Shown here piece by piece: positions 46,162 through 58,700 of a stretch of DNA of 64,000 bases. A program made the translations under genes and the position numbers. The DNA comes from JBMDXB01 sp048594975 (GTDB taxonomy: Bacteria > Acidobacteriota > Vicinamibacteria > Vicinamibacterales > 2-12-FULL-66-21): contig JBMDXQ010000080.1 in NCBI GenBank assembly GCA_048594975.1, forward strand, positions 62,001 through 126,000, given 5' to 3'. Below the pieces are notes generated by a model. That model made no database searches. It had not been told where the DNA came from and worked only from the letters and a program-made list of their open reading frames with translations. Every line of letters begins with the position of its first letter. Positions within the stretch are counted from its first letter, which is position 1.

Positions 46162-46914
46162 CTAGAGCAGCTCATCGATCTCCTGGAGCCCGCTCCCGCC
46201 CGTGAGCTTGAGGAACACCGGCGTGAGCTCGTCGTCTTCGCTGCCGGCGAGGCGGCGGAGGTCGGCGACCGTCCCGGACGCGATGATCCGCCCGCGCAGG
46301 ATGATGCTGATGCGATCGCACATCTCTTCGGCCACCTCCAGCGTGTGCGTGCTCATGAGGATCGCCACGCCGCGCGCGCTCATGCGGCGGAACACGTCCT
46401 TGATCAGGCGGGCGCCCCGCGGGTCGAGCCCGACCATCGGCTCGTCGACGACCACGGCGCGCGGGCGGTGCAGGAACGCGGCGCCCATCACCAGCCGCTG
46501 CTTCATGCCGTGCGAGAAGCTCTCGACCAGCTCGTGCTCCCATCGCGTCAGCTCGAACAACTCCAGCATCTCCGCGATCCGTTCGGTGGTCCCGTTGCGG
46601 CTGAGGCCGAACAACCCGGCATGGAAGCGCAGGAACTCGCCCGCCGTGAGCTTCTCGTAGATGAACGGGCGATCGGGAATGAAGCCGAGCGACGCCTTCG
46701 CCGCTTCCGGCTCGATTGCGAGATCGTGATCGTCGACGACGATCCGACCCGACGTCGGCTTCAGCAGCCCGGCGATCATCCGCATCGTCGTGGTCTTGCC
46801 GGCGCCGTTCGGGCCGAGGAAGCCGTGAATCTCTCCGCGGCGCACGTCGAGCGTGATGCCGTCGACGGCGGTAAAGGTACCGAACGTCTTGACGAGATCG
46901 TGGATGGCGATCAT
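46162..46914 (-). CDS. ABC transporter ATP-binding protein
   Basis: The protein has 250 residues. Walker A is GFLGPNGAGKTTTMRM, the signature is ESFSHGMKQRLVMGAAFLH (SHGMKQ variant of LSGGQ), Walker B is AVVVDEPMVGLDPRGARL and the H-loop is STHTLEVAEEMCDRI. The start ATG overlaps the transglutaminase gene stop (ATGA). It powers the disrupted permease encoded next, probably a drug, lipid or antibiotic exporter. Confidence 0.93.
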   Translation of the reverse strand: MIAIHDLVKTFGTFTAVDGITLDVRRGEIHGFLGPNGAGKTTTMRMIAGLLKPTSGRIVVDDHDLAIEPEAAKASLGFIPDRPFIYEKLTAGEFLRFHAGLFGLSRNGTTERIAEMLELFELTRWEHELVESFSHGMKQRLVMGAAFLHRPRAVVVDEPMVGLDPRGARLIKDVFRRMSARGVAILMSTHTLEVAEEMCDRISIILRGRIIASGTVADLRRLAGSEDDELTPVFLKLTGGSGLQEIDELL

Positions 46915-48536
46915 CGGCGCACCGGCTGCAGCGGCCCGGGGTCGGCGGGAACGGACCAGCACCCGCCGGCACGGCGCTGCGGCATGGGAATCGACAGAGG
47001 CCGGAAGTCGTCCGGCGCCCGCCCGACCAGCGTCGGCGTCGAACCGGGCTCGAGCTCGACGTCGAGAATGCTGATCTTGAGGCGTCCGATGAGCGGGACG
47101 ATGGATGCCTGCCGATCGAGGCCGCCGCGCGCCAGGCGCAGGTGCATGGCGTCAGCGGGGAACTGGCTGAAGGTCGGGTCCACCGGCAGCCAGAGGCCGC
47201 GCCCGCCTCCCTCGTCGATGTAGACCTCGGGCCAGGCGTCGTAGTAGAACGCGCCGCGCGAGAAGGCAAGGCCGACGGCAATGCGGGAGGGGATGCCGAT
47301 CGCGCGGGCCATCGCGACAAACAGCGCCGTGTGCTCGTTGCAGTCGCCGACGCGCGTACGCAGCACCTCGCGGGCCGAGGGCAGGCTCACGGTCGGCTTC
47401 TTCTCGAGCAGCGCGCTGACGTGACGCGTGAGCCGTTCGGCGCGGGCGCGGGCGCCGAGGGCCGTGCCGGCGGCGCGCTGCGCCTCGGCGCGGATCTCCG
47501 GTGCGTCGCTTTCGATCAGCGGCTCGGGCGCCAGGTAGCGGGCCACGTCGGGATCCGGAGGACCGGCGCGCAGCCGGCGCGCGTCCACGATTTCGACGAC
47601 GTCCCCCGCGACCGTCTGTCCCGCCCCCCGCACGTCCGGGGAAGAGAGGTCCGCCCCCTCGAGCCGGAGACGCAGGACGCGGACGTCGCGCGGCTCGTCG
47701 ATGCGGCGACTCGTGACCGGCTGCACTGCAGACGATTCGAGCAGATCCATCTGCATCCGGTTCGACACCGCCAACCGCTGCGCCAACTCCGCGGATTCGC
47801 GGACGGCCAGCAGCCCCGTCGGGCTCTCCTCGCGCACCACCTCACCTGTATCGGTGATCCACGAGGTGGTACGCAGCGGGCCGAACGCCATCTCCACGCG
47901 GAAGGCGGGGACGCGGCCCTGGCCGGTGCGCGTGCTCTCGCGCGGGCCGACGCGCAGGGTGACCGGCGCGTTGCGCAGCGTCGCGGGATCGAAGAGCGTC
48001 AGCCGGTGCGTCGCCCCGGACACGAGGCCGCCGTTGGCGAGGCGCCTGGCCAGGTTGAGCGGGAGCTGCGGGGGCTCGGCGAGCTGACGGCGTTCCGTGG
48101 ACGAACCGGCAGAGGTGCGGACCGCGATCTCTAGCGCCTGGCCCACGACGCGGCCGCTGACCGCGATCGGCCCGCTCCCCGGGTCCAGCGAGAACTCGAA
48201 CGACTGCAGGGCGAAGCCGCGATCGACGCGCGCGGTGGTGCGCAGGCGCGCAGGGGTCACCGCGCCGAGCAGGGACATCTGGAGCCGCCCGTCCTCCTGC
48301 AGCTCGAACCCGTCGGCCGTCGGCGCAATCTGGCTGACCGTGAACCCGATCTTCTCGCCCTTGTAGTACACGCCGCGCCACTGCGCCGCCGGACCGTAGC
48401 GCGCCAGGTCGGCGGCGAGCGTCGTCGAGTCCTGGAAGTACGAGCGCTGGACCAGCACCGCCATCGAGACGACCCACGTCACCAGCACGAGGACCGACAG
48501 GGGGCGGGTCACGGCGGGCGGAAGCGGGCGCAGCAA
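46911..48536 (-). CDS. Membrane-anchored transglutaminase-like protein
   Basis: The protein has 541 residues from TTG (GGGAG upstream), with an N-terminal membrane helix (LSVLVLVTWVVSMAVLVQ). A periplasmic beta domain precedes a transglutaminase core with GDCNEHTALFVAMARAIGIP (nucleophile Cys) and LWLPVDPTFSQFPAD (Asp). The usual catalytic HAW reads DAWPEVYID, so the triad His appears replaced by Asp (codon GAC). It may be inactive or use another base, or the base may be a sequence error. It is first in an operon with the ABC genes and FGE. Confidence 0.87.
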   Translation of the reverse strand: MLRPLPPAVTRPLSVLVLVTWVVSMAVLVQRSYFQDSTTLAADLARYGPAAQWRGVYYKGEKIGFTVSQIAPTADGFELQEDGRLQMSLLGAVTPARLRTTARVDRGFALQSFEFSLDPGSGPIAVSGRVVGQALEIAVRTSAGSSTERRQLAEPPQLPLNLARRLANGGLVSGATHRLTLFDPATLRNAPVTLRVGPRESTRTGQGRVPAFRVEMAFGPLRTTSWITDTGEVVREESPTGLLAVRESAELAQRLAVSNRMQMDLLESSAVQPVTSRRIDEPRDVRVLRLRLEGADLSSPDVRGAGQTVAGDVVEIVDARRLRAGPPDPDVARYLAPEPLIESDAPEIRAEAQRAAGTALGARARAERLTRHVSALLEKKPTVSLPSAREVLRTRVGDCNEHTALFVAMARAIGIPSRIAVGLAFSRGAFYYDAWPEVYIDEGGGRGLWLPVDPTFSQFPADAMHLRLARGGLDRQASIVPLIGRLKISILDVELEPGSTPTLVGRAPDDFRPLSIPMPQRRAGGCWSVPADPGPLQPVRR

Positions 48537-48782
48537 ACCTGATCTCCCTGGGGGCTTCAGTCGGGTTCAGCAGGTGATAGGCTGGATTATAAGTCGCGGG
48601 TGCGAGCCTTGCGCCGCTGCGCCGGTTCGTGTAAGTCTTACGTGCTCCGTTAGATCCGCGTACAGCCCCGGCGTCTGCCAGGGCGGTTTGCAGGTGGTTT
48701 TTGCCGCGCGCGGCGCGGCACACGGGTTGCCGGCTGACGGCCGGTGCGCCGGCCCGGTCCGGCGGCTCCCATCCAGCACAGA
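48537..48782. other. Divergent promoter region between transglutaminase and kinase genes
   Basis: 246 bp without a credible gene. No clear -35/-10 pair was identified by eye. Confidence 0.4.
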
Positions 48783-51464
<2,682 letters not shown>

Positions 51465-51471
51465 TTGAGCG

Positions 51472-51571
51472 GCGGGTCAGATCGTCTTTCCAGCACGATG
51501 ACCTTTGCGGTGCACAGCACGTCATCGTGCTCGTGGGAGGACGTTCCTGCAAGGAACAAGATCTGACCCGC
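51472..51571. repeat. 100-bp nested palindromic (REPIN/MITE-like) element
   Basis: The outer 12-bp inverted repeats are GCGGGTCAGATC (51472-51483) and GATCTGACCCGC (51560-51571). Inner 11-bp arms are AGCACGATGAC (51492-51502) and GTCATCGTGCT (51521-51531). A third small hairpin is GTTCCTGCAAGGAAC (51543-51557). The family ends also occur at 12493 and 16139. Confidence 0.82.
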
Positions 51572-51980
51572 GCGCACGCCGCGTGCGCACGTAGGGTCCG
51601 CCGGTAATGTCGAGCTCGAGCGTGCCTTCGCCGAGCAGCAGCGCGGCGCGGTCGTGCGTCACGCAGTGTCCACGCGCGCCCGGCAGAGTCTGCGCGCCGG
51701 TAATCCGGCACCGCGCCCTGGATGACCTCGCGGATGGCGCGCCCCGCTCGGAGACGAACGATTGCTTCGAGGGCCGCACGCCCGGCGCAGTCGTGCCGCT
51801 CCATCCGATTGTGCGGACGTGGCGCCACCACGCCGCGGCGCGCGGCATGGTAGTTGAAACACACAGCGTGGAAGCCGTCGCGCCACTCGTGGTCGAGGCG
51901 CGCGACGACGCGTCAGACCCGACCAGCCGCCACAGCGCCGGCCGCAGGCACCGCAGAGCGAGAAGGTCGAGAAACGCCCC
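51572..51980. other. 409 bp without a convincing gene
   Basis: Only overlapping low-quality frames are present (arginine-rich, no motif, no ribosome site). It may be a decayed gene between the REPIN-like element and the AraC regulator. Confidence 0.5.
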
Positions 51981-52415
51981 ATGGATAGAGAGCGCATGTC
52001 AATCGTGCCACAGCGACCTGAAGCCCTGAACGAGCCGCAACGGGCGATGCACAGCATCTCCGACGTCTGCGACTACATCGACCGGCACTTCGCACAGCCG
52101 CTGTCGATCGAACGGCTGGCGGCGCTCGCGGCGCTTTCCCCCTTCCAGTTCATCCGCGCGTTCCGCGCGGCGACCGGGTCGACGCCTCACCGGTACGTGC
52201 GCGCCCGCCGCATCGATCGCGCCCGGGAACTGCTGGTCACGACCTCGATGTCGGTGACCGAGATCTGCGACGCCGTCGGCTTTCGCAGCCTCGGGTCGTT
52301 CAGCGCCGTGTTCAAGCGCCTCACCGGCCACGCCCCGGCGCACTATCGATCCAGCCACGGCCGCCAGGCGATGGCCCCCGGTCCCGTGTTCCCCGTATTC
52401 ACCGTCGAGCAATGA
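51981..52415 (+). CDS. AraC-family transcriptional regulator (DNA-binding domain only)
   Basis: The protein has 144 residues. Two helix-turn-helix units of AraC/XylS: LSIERLAALAALSPFQFIRA and VTEICDAVGFRSLGSFSAVF, with the linker RYVRARRIDRARELL and the signature end FKRLTGHAPAHYR. There is no effector domain; short AraC proteins of this size exist and can act as constitutive activators. The start could also be the ATG five codons later. Confidence 0.88.
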   Translation: MDRERMSIVPQRPEALNEPQRAMHSISDVCDYIDRHFAQPLSIERLAALAALSPFQFIRAFRAATGSTPHRYVRARRIDRARELLVTTSMSVTEICDAVGFRSLGSFSAVFKRLTGHAPAHYRSSHGRQAMAPGPVFPVFTVEQ

Positions 52416-52586
52416 CTTTCGGAGGTCTGAGGCCCGGACAACTGCTGACCTCCGATCCGCAAAGTCCACTCCGAAAACGACGGCTGCCCTTCGTCCGCCA
52501 CGACAGTCCTTGATTCAGATCGAGGCCTGCGCTACAAAGGCACTCACTCTCACACGTCTGAAAAGCTCTCGGGGGTCCGGGTCAAT

Positions 52587-55568
52587 ATGCGCAGGCCGTT
52601 TTGCCTCGTCCTGTGTATGGTGTCGTGCCTGGTGGCGGCAGGCAGCGACGCCGCCGCACAACACTTCGGCCGCAACAAGGTCGAGTACGTCGACTTCGAT
52701 TTCCGCGTGCTGGAAACCGAGCACTTCGACGTCCATTACTACGAGCGGGAAGCGGACGCGGCGCGGCTGGCGGCGCGCCTGGCCGAGCGGTGGCACGCGC
52801 GGCTGTCAGCGCGCCTCGGACACCGGCTCGGGTCGCGGCAGCCCCTCATTCTCTACGCCAGCCAGCCGGAGTTCGCGCAGACCAACGTCGTCGCCGGCTT
52901 CCTCGGCGAGGGCATCGGCGGCGTCACCGAATCGGCGCGGCGGCGCATCGTCATGCCGTTCGCGCCCACGCTGTCGGAAACCGACCAGATTCTCGGCCAC
53001 GAGATCGTCCACGCGTTCCAGTTCGACATGACCCGCAGCCGGCGCGGCGGCCTCGCCTGGCCGCTGTGGGCGGTCGAAGGGATGGCGCAGTACCTGTCGG
53101 TCGGCGCGGTCGACGGCGACGCGGCGCTGTGGCTGCGCGACGCCGTCGTCTCCGACCTGCTCCCGGAACACCGGCGCGAGGCGGAACGGCGGTTCTCGCC
53201 GTACAAGTACGGCCATGCGTTCTGGGCCTACCTGGCGGGCCGCTTCGGCGATCGGGTACTCGCAGACGCGCTGAAGGCATCGGGCAGCATCGAGAAGCGC
53301 CTGCGCAGCGCGACGACGCGCGAGCTGGACGTTCTGTATGCCGAATTCCGGGCGGCGGCCCGCGAGCACTTCGCGGCCAGCAAAGATGCGGCTGCCGACG
53401 GTCGCTCGCCGCTGCTCCGGGGCGCCGACGCGGGCCGGTACCATCTCGGCCCGGCGCTGAGCCCCGACGGCCGCCGCGCGGTGTTCTTTTCCGAACGCGA
53501 CCGGCTCTCGCTGGACCTGTTCGTCGCGAACACCGAATCCGGTGCCATCGAGGCGAAGCTGCTCACGACCACCGGCAGCGCGAGATTCGAGAGCCTTCAG
53601 GCGATCCGCTCCGCCGGTGCGTGGAACCCGAACGGCGATCGTTTCGTCTTCGCCGCGATCGAGGGAGGGCAGCCGTCGCTCGTCCTCCTCGACATGGTGC
53701 GCGGCCGCGAGGTGAACAGGATCCGGCTGCCGGCATTCGGGCAAGTCTTCACGCCGTCCTGGTCTCCGGGCGGCGAAGCGATCGCGTTCGCGGCGCTCGA
53801 GGGGGGCTCGACCGACCTCTACGTGTACGACCTCGAGGCGAACCGGCTGCGGCGCCTGACCGACGATCTCTACGCGGATCTCCAGCCGGCGTGGTCGCCC
53901 GACGGCCGCACGATCGCGTTCGCCAGCGATCGGTTCTCGAGCAGTGTCGCGGGCCTGTCGCTGGGATCGACGGAGCTCGCGCTCATCGACGTCGAGACGC
54001 TCGCGATCAGCCGCGTCGCCGGGTTCGAGACCGCGCGTCACTTCAACCCGCAGTGGTCGCCGGACGCCGCCTCGCTGTATTTCGTGGCGGACCCGGACGG
54101 CGTACGCAACGTGTACCGGATCGCGCTGGCGACGCGGAGCATCGCGCAGGTCACCGCCGTCGACGGCGGGGTCACCGGCCTGGCGCCGACGAGCCCTGCG
54201 CTCTCGGTCGCGCGCGAGGCGGACGTCCTTGCCTTCACGGTCTTTCGCAAGGGCCACTACGAACTCGAAGTACGGCGCGGCATCGAGTCGCTCGGGACGG
54301 CCGCCACGCCGGATCCGGCGAGCGCCGCAACGGCGCTTCCGCCAGTCCGCGAGGTCGGGGTAGCTGCGGGACCGCTCGTCGGCGAGGAGGCCGAGCAAGC
54401 GGTACCGCGCCAGGCGCGCGAGCGCGCCTACCGCCCGAGGCTGTTCGTCGAAGCGCTCGGCCAGCCGACGCTGAGTTCCGGCGGCGGCCCGCTCGGCACT
54501 TACTGGCGAGGGGGCGGCTCGGTCCTGTTCAGCGACCTGCTCGGGGAGCGCAAGCTGCTCATGTACACGCAGGTCAGCAACCGTCTGCGCGAGACCGCGT
54601 TCGCCGTCCGCTACCTGAATCGTGAGCGACGCTGGAACTGGGGCCTGAGCGCGGAGCTGCAGCCCTCGCTTCACCGGCTCCCGCGCCGCCGGGTCGGCGA
54701 CGAAGGGGGCGAGCCGGCGGTCACGCGTGAGACGGTGTATTTCGACCGCAGCCAGTTCGCGCTCGGCGGCCACGTCGCCTATCCCCTCAACCGCGCACAG
54801 CGGGTGGAATTCGAGGGGGGCATCCGGCACACGCAGTACCGGCAGATCGTTGTCTCCACCGTACGCTCGCTGGACACCGGCCGCCTGCTCAGCCGCGAGT
54901 CCGCCGCCGGCCTGCAGGGCGCGCCGGCCACCGTCGGCGAGTTCAGCGCCGCCCTGGTGAGCGACACGGCGGCGTTCGGCCCCGCCGGGCCGATCGTCGG
55001 CGGGCGGTCTCGGTTCGAGATCGGCACGACGGTCGGCGAGCTGACAGTCGCGCGGATCCTCCTCGACTACCGCCGCTACGTCCTTCCGGTGAAGCCTTAC
55101 ACGATAGCCGGACGCGTGCTGCACATGGGCTATTACGGGCAGGACGCCGGCGACCCCAGGCTGCTGCCGGCCTTCCTCGGCTCGCGGCAGTTCGTTCGCG
55201 GCTACAGCTGGAGCGCGATCCAGTGCCCGCGCGACGCCGACGGCGAGTGCGGCGCGTACGAGGAACTGCTCGGCAGCCGCGTCCTCGTTGCCAACCTCGA
55301 GGTGCGGTTCCCGGTGATGGGGATTCTCGCGCGCGATCTCCGCTACGGGCCGGTGCCGGTCGAGGGCTTCCTCTTCGCCGACAGCGGCCTGGTGTGGTCG
55401 CGCAGCCCGATCTTCACCGCCGCCGACTCCGCGCGGCACGGAGCGAGCAGTGTCGGCGCCGGCGTTCGCCTGAGCGCGTTCTTTCCGGTGGAGCTCTCGG
55501 TGGTGCGCGCCCTCAGCCGGCCGGCGCGCGGCTGGTCGTTCGACGTGAGCTTCCGCACTGGCTTCTAG
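52587..55568 (+). CDS. Fusion of an HExxH (gluzincin-like) peptidase, PD40/TolB propeller and Omp85/BamA-type barrel
   Basis: The protein has 993 residues with a signal peptide (about 1-24). The peptidase-MA-like part (about 35-270) carries LGHEIVHAFQFD near 138 (HEIVH, zinc) and WAVEGMAQYLSVG (third ligand Glu). Propeller repeats follow (about 275-570): ALSPDGRRAVFFSE, SWSPGGEAIAFAAL, AWSPDGRTIAFASD and QWSPDAASLYFVAD. The C-terminal barrel (about 610-993) has RFPVMGILARDLRYGPVPVE, GFLFADSGLVW and ends in SFDVSFRTGF with terminal Phe. The combination suggests a surface-anchored or self-secreting peptidase. GGGTCAATATG precedes the start without a good ribosome site. Confidence 0.88.
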   Translation: MRRPFCLVLCMVSCLVAAGSDAAAQHFGRNKVEYVDFDFRVLETEHFDVHYYEREADAARLAARLAERWHARLSARLGHRLGSRQPLILYASQPEFAQTNVVAGFLGEGIGGVTESARRRIVMPFAPTLSETDQILGHEIVHAFQFDMTRSRRGGLAWPLWAVEGMAQYLSVGAVDGDAALWLRDAVVSDLLPEHRREAERRFSPYKYGHAFWAYLAGRFGDRVLADALKASGSIEKRLRSATTRELDVLYAEFRAAAREHFAASKDAAADGRSPLLRGADAGRYHLGPALSPDGRRAVFFSERDRLSLDLFVANTESGAIEAKLLTTTGSARFESLQAIRSAGAWNPNGDRFVFAAIEGGQPSLVLLDMVRGREVNRIRLPAFGQVFTPSWSPGGEAIAFAALEGGSTDLYVYDLEANRLRRLTDDLYADLQPAWSPDGRTIAFASDRFSSSVAGLSLGSTELALIDVETLAISRVAGFETARHFNPQWSPDAASLYFVADPDGVRNVYRIALATRSIAQVTAVDGGVTGLAPTSPALSVAREADVLAFTVFRKGHYELEVRRGIESLGTAATPDPASAATALPPVREVGVAAGPLVGEEAEQAVPRQARERAYRPRLFVEALGQPTLSSGGGPLGTYWRGGGSVLFSDLLGERKLLMYTQVSNRLRETAFAVRYLNRERRWNWGLSAELQPSLHRLPRRRVGDEGGEPAVTRETVYFDRSQFALGGHVAYPLNRAQRVEFEGGIRHTQYRQIVVSTVRSLDTGRLLSRESAAGLQGAPATVGEFSAALVSDTAAFGPAGPIVGGRSRFEIGTTVGELTVARILLDYRRYVLPVKPYTIAGRVLHMGYYGQDAGDPRLLPAFLGSRQFVRGYSWSAIQCPRDADGECGAYEELLGSRVLVANLEVRFPVMGILARDLRYGPVPVEGFLFADSGLVWSRSPIFTAADSARHGASSVGAGVRLSAFFPVELSVVRALSRPARGWSFDVSFRTGF

Positions 55569-55615
55569 ACTAGACGGCGCGTTCGCGACGCTCGGCTCGC
55601 AACGCTTGGTCTGCG

Positions 55616-55690
55616 ACGGATCGTTCGACACGGATCGTTCGCGACCGGTCAGTCGCCACAGGAGGTCCGCTACGGATCGTTCGGGCGGTT
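55616..55690. repeat. Cluster of GGATCGTTCG direct repeats
   Basis: Three direct copies of GGATCGTTCG occur between 55618 and 55688, with related TTCGCGAC pieces. An inverted copy (CGAACGATCC) is inside the next gene near 55826, where the reading frame translates it as a polar low-complexity segment. Confidence 0.6.
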
Positions 55691-55707
55691 GGGAGTAGAC
55701 TGCGCGC

Positions 55708-58700
55708 ATGAGATACGTCGCGCCTGCCGTCATCTTCGCCGGTTCATGTCTGCTGACCGCCGCCGTGAACGAACCGTTGCGAACGGCCCGAAGCGAACCA
55801 ACCGCCGCGAACGCGTTCTCGCGAACGATCCGTCGCGAACAACCCGTCGAGAACGCCGTCGTCCGCTCCGGGTTCATCTTCCAGTCGGCACCCTTCCCGT
55901 CGGCGCACGCGTCGACCATTGCAGAAACGCCTGCCGGCCCGGTCGCCGCGTGGTTCGGAGGCACGGCGGAGCGCAATCCCGACGTCGGGATCTGGATCTC
56001 CCGCTACGACGGTGGGCAGTGGTCGGTCCCCGTGGAGGTCGCCAACGGCGTGCAGGCTGACGGCACGCGCCACCCGTGCTGGAACCCGGTCCTGTTCCAG
56101 GTTCCGGGCGGGCCGCTGATCCTCTTCTACAAGGTCGGCCCCAGCCCGCGGGCGTGGTGGGGCATGGCGCGGACGTCTGACGACGCAGCGCGTACCTGGT
56201 CCGAGGCGGCGAAGCTGCCCGACGGCATCCTCGGTCCGATCCGCGCGAAGCCGGTCCTGCTGCCGGAGGGCAGGCTACTCGCCGGGTCGAGCACCGAGCA
56301 CGCCGGCTGGGTCGTGCACATGGAGACGTTCAAATTGGATCAGCCGAGACCGTCGAGTGTCCCGTTACTCAGGGCGTTGGCCGATCCGAAATCCTGGCAG
56401 AAGACCGGGCCGCTGAACGATCCGAAGGTGTTCGGCGCCATCCAGCCGACGATCCTGGTGCACTCGCCCGCGCGCCTGCAGATCCTCAACCGCAGCCAGC
56501 AGCAGGTCATCACCGAAGCGTGGTCCGAAGACGGTGGACGGACCTGGGGACCGATGCGCGCGACGGCGCTGCCCAACCCGAGCGCCGGCATCGATGCCGT
56601 GCGGCTGCGTGACGAGCGGTTCGCGCTCGTCTACAACCCGATGCCGCGCGGCCGCGATCGGCTCGACATCGCGCTGTCGAACGACGGCCGGACGTGGACG
56701 CGCGTGATTGAGCTCGAGAACTCGCCCGGGGAGTACTCGTATCCTGCGATGATCCAGGCGCGCGACGGACTGGTGCACGTCACCTACACCTGGGAGCGCA
56801 AGCGGATCCGGCACGTCGTCATCGATCCGAAGCAATTGACCACGACCGCAGCGTCTCGACAACCCGCGCCACAGCAGAACGGTGCGGGCCGCGCGCCGCA
56901 GGAGATCGCCGGACCCCGATCCCAAGGGCAGACGGCGTCGATCACCGTCTCGAACCTCCGGACCGAGTACCTGGAGAACCCGCTCGGCATCGACGCGCGC
57001 AAGCCGCGACTGAGCTGGCAGCTGCGCGGCGATCGGCGCGGCATTGCACAGGCGGCGTACCAGATCCGCGTGGCGCGAACGGAAGCCGACCTGCGCGGCG
57101 GGCGGCGCCTGGTGTGGGACTCAGGCCGGGTCGCGTCCGACGAGTCCGTCCACCGCGTCTACGGCGGCCCCGCCCTGGAATCCACGCAGCGCTATCACTG
57201 GGCCGTACGCGTGTGGGACGACACCGCCGCGCAATCGGCGTGGAGCGCCCCGGCGTGGTGGGAAATGGGCCTGCTCGACCCGGCGGAGTGGCGCGCGAGC
57301 TGGATCGAGCCGGACATCAAGGAGGACGTGTCGAAACCCGGACCGGTGCCGATGCTGCGGCGCGAGTTCCGTGTGGCCGGCCCGATCGCGCGGGCGCGCG
57401 CGTACGTCACGGCGCACGGCGTGTACGAGGTGCACCTGAACGGCCGCCGCATCGGCGACCAGGTCCTCGCGCCGGGGTGGACCAGCTACAAAAAGCGGCT
57501 GCAGTACCAGACCTTTGACGTAACCGATCTGCTCGCGCCGGGCGACAACGCCGCCGCCGTGCTGCTCGGCAACGGGTGGTATCGCGGCGAGATCGGCTTC
57601 AGCGGCCAGCGCAATTTCTACGGCGATCGGCTCGCGCTGCTGATGCAGATCGTCGTGACCTACCGCAACGGTCGGCAGGAGATCGTCGGCAGCGATGCGA
57701 GCTGGAAGGCAGCCACCGGCCCAGTCCTCTTGTCCGAGATCTACCATGGCGAGACCTACGACGCGCGGCTGGAGAAGGACGGCTGGACGCGCGCCGGATT
57801 CGACGATCGCCAGTGGTCCGGCGTCCGCACGGCGAACCACTCGAACGAGAGGCTCATCGCGCCCGCCGGCCCACCGGTGCGGCGGATGGAGGAGCTGCGC
57901 CCGGTCAACGTGCTCAAGACCCCACGCGGCGACGCCGTCGTCGATATGGGGCAGAACATGGTCGGCTGGGTGCGGCTGAAGGCGCGGGGACCGGCCGGTA
58001 CGACCGTTACGCTCCGGCACGCCGAGGTTCTCGATCGCGAGGGCAACTTCTACACCGAGAACCTGCGCCGCGCGCAGCAGACGATTCGCTACACGCTCAA
58101 GGGCGGGGCGGAGGAGACCTTCGAGCCGCACTTCACCTTCATGGGCTTCCGCTACGTTGCCGTCGACGGCTACCCGGGCGAGCTCACCACCGACAGCCTC
58201 ACGGGCGTCGTGGTGTATTCGGCCCTGCCGCCGGCCGGCGAGTTCGAGACCTCGAGCGCACTCCACAACCAGCTCCAGCGCAACATCGTCTGGGGGCAGC
58301 GCGGCAACTTCATCGACGTGCCGACCGACTGCCCGCAGCGCGACGAGCGCCTCGGCTGGACGGGCGACGCGCAGGTGTTCTGCCGCACCGCCGCTTTCAA
58401 CATGGACGTGGCCGGCTTCTTCACCAAGTGGCTGAAGGACGTGGCCGCCGACCAGCTGCCGGACGGCCGCGTTCCGCACGTCATCCCCGACGTGCTCTCG
58501 AACCAGAAGCGAGTGCAGGCCGGCGCCGCCGGCTGGGCGGACGCCGCCGTGATCGTGCCGTGGACGATGTACCTCACCTATGGCGACACGCGCATCCTGG
58601 AAGAGCAGTACGCGAGCATGGCGCGGTGGGTCGACTACATGCGCACGCGCGCCGGCAGCGATCACGTCTGGACCGGAGATTTTCATTTCGGCGACTGGCT

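Noticed and set aside
51607..52029. Frames between the REPIN-like element and the AraC gene
   Set aside because: Low-complexity composition on all strands, no motif or ribosome site.
52806..55976. Very long minus-strand open frame (1056 codons)
   Set aside because: Mirror of the peptidase/propeller/barrel gene; composition is typical of a GC-rich shadow frame.
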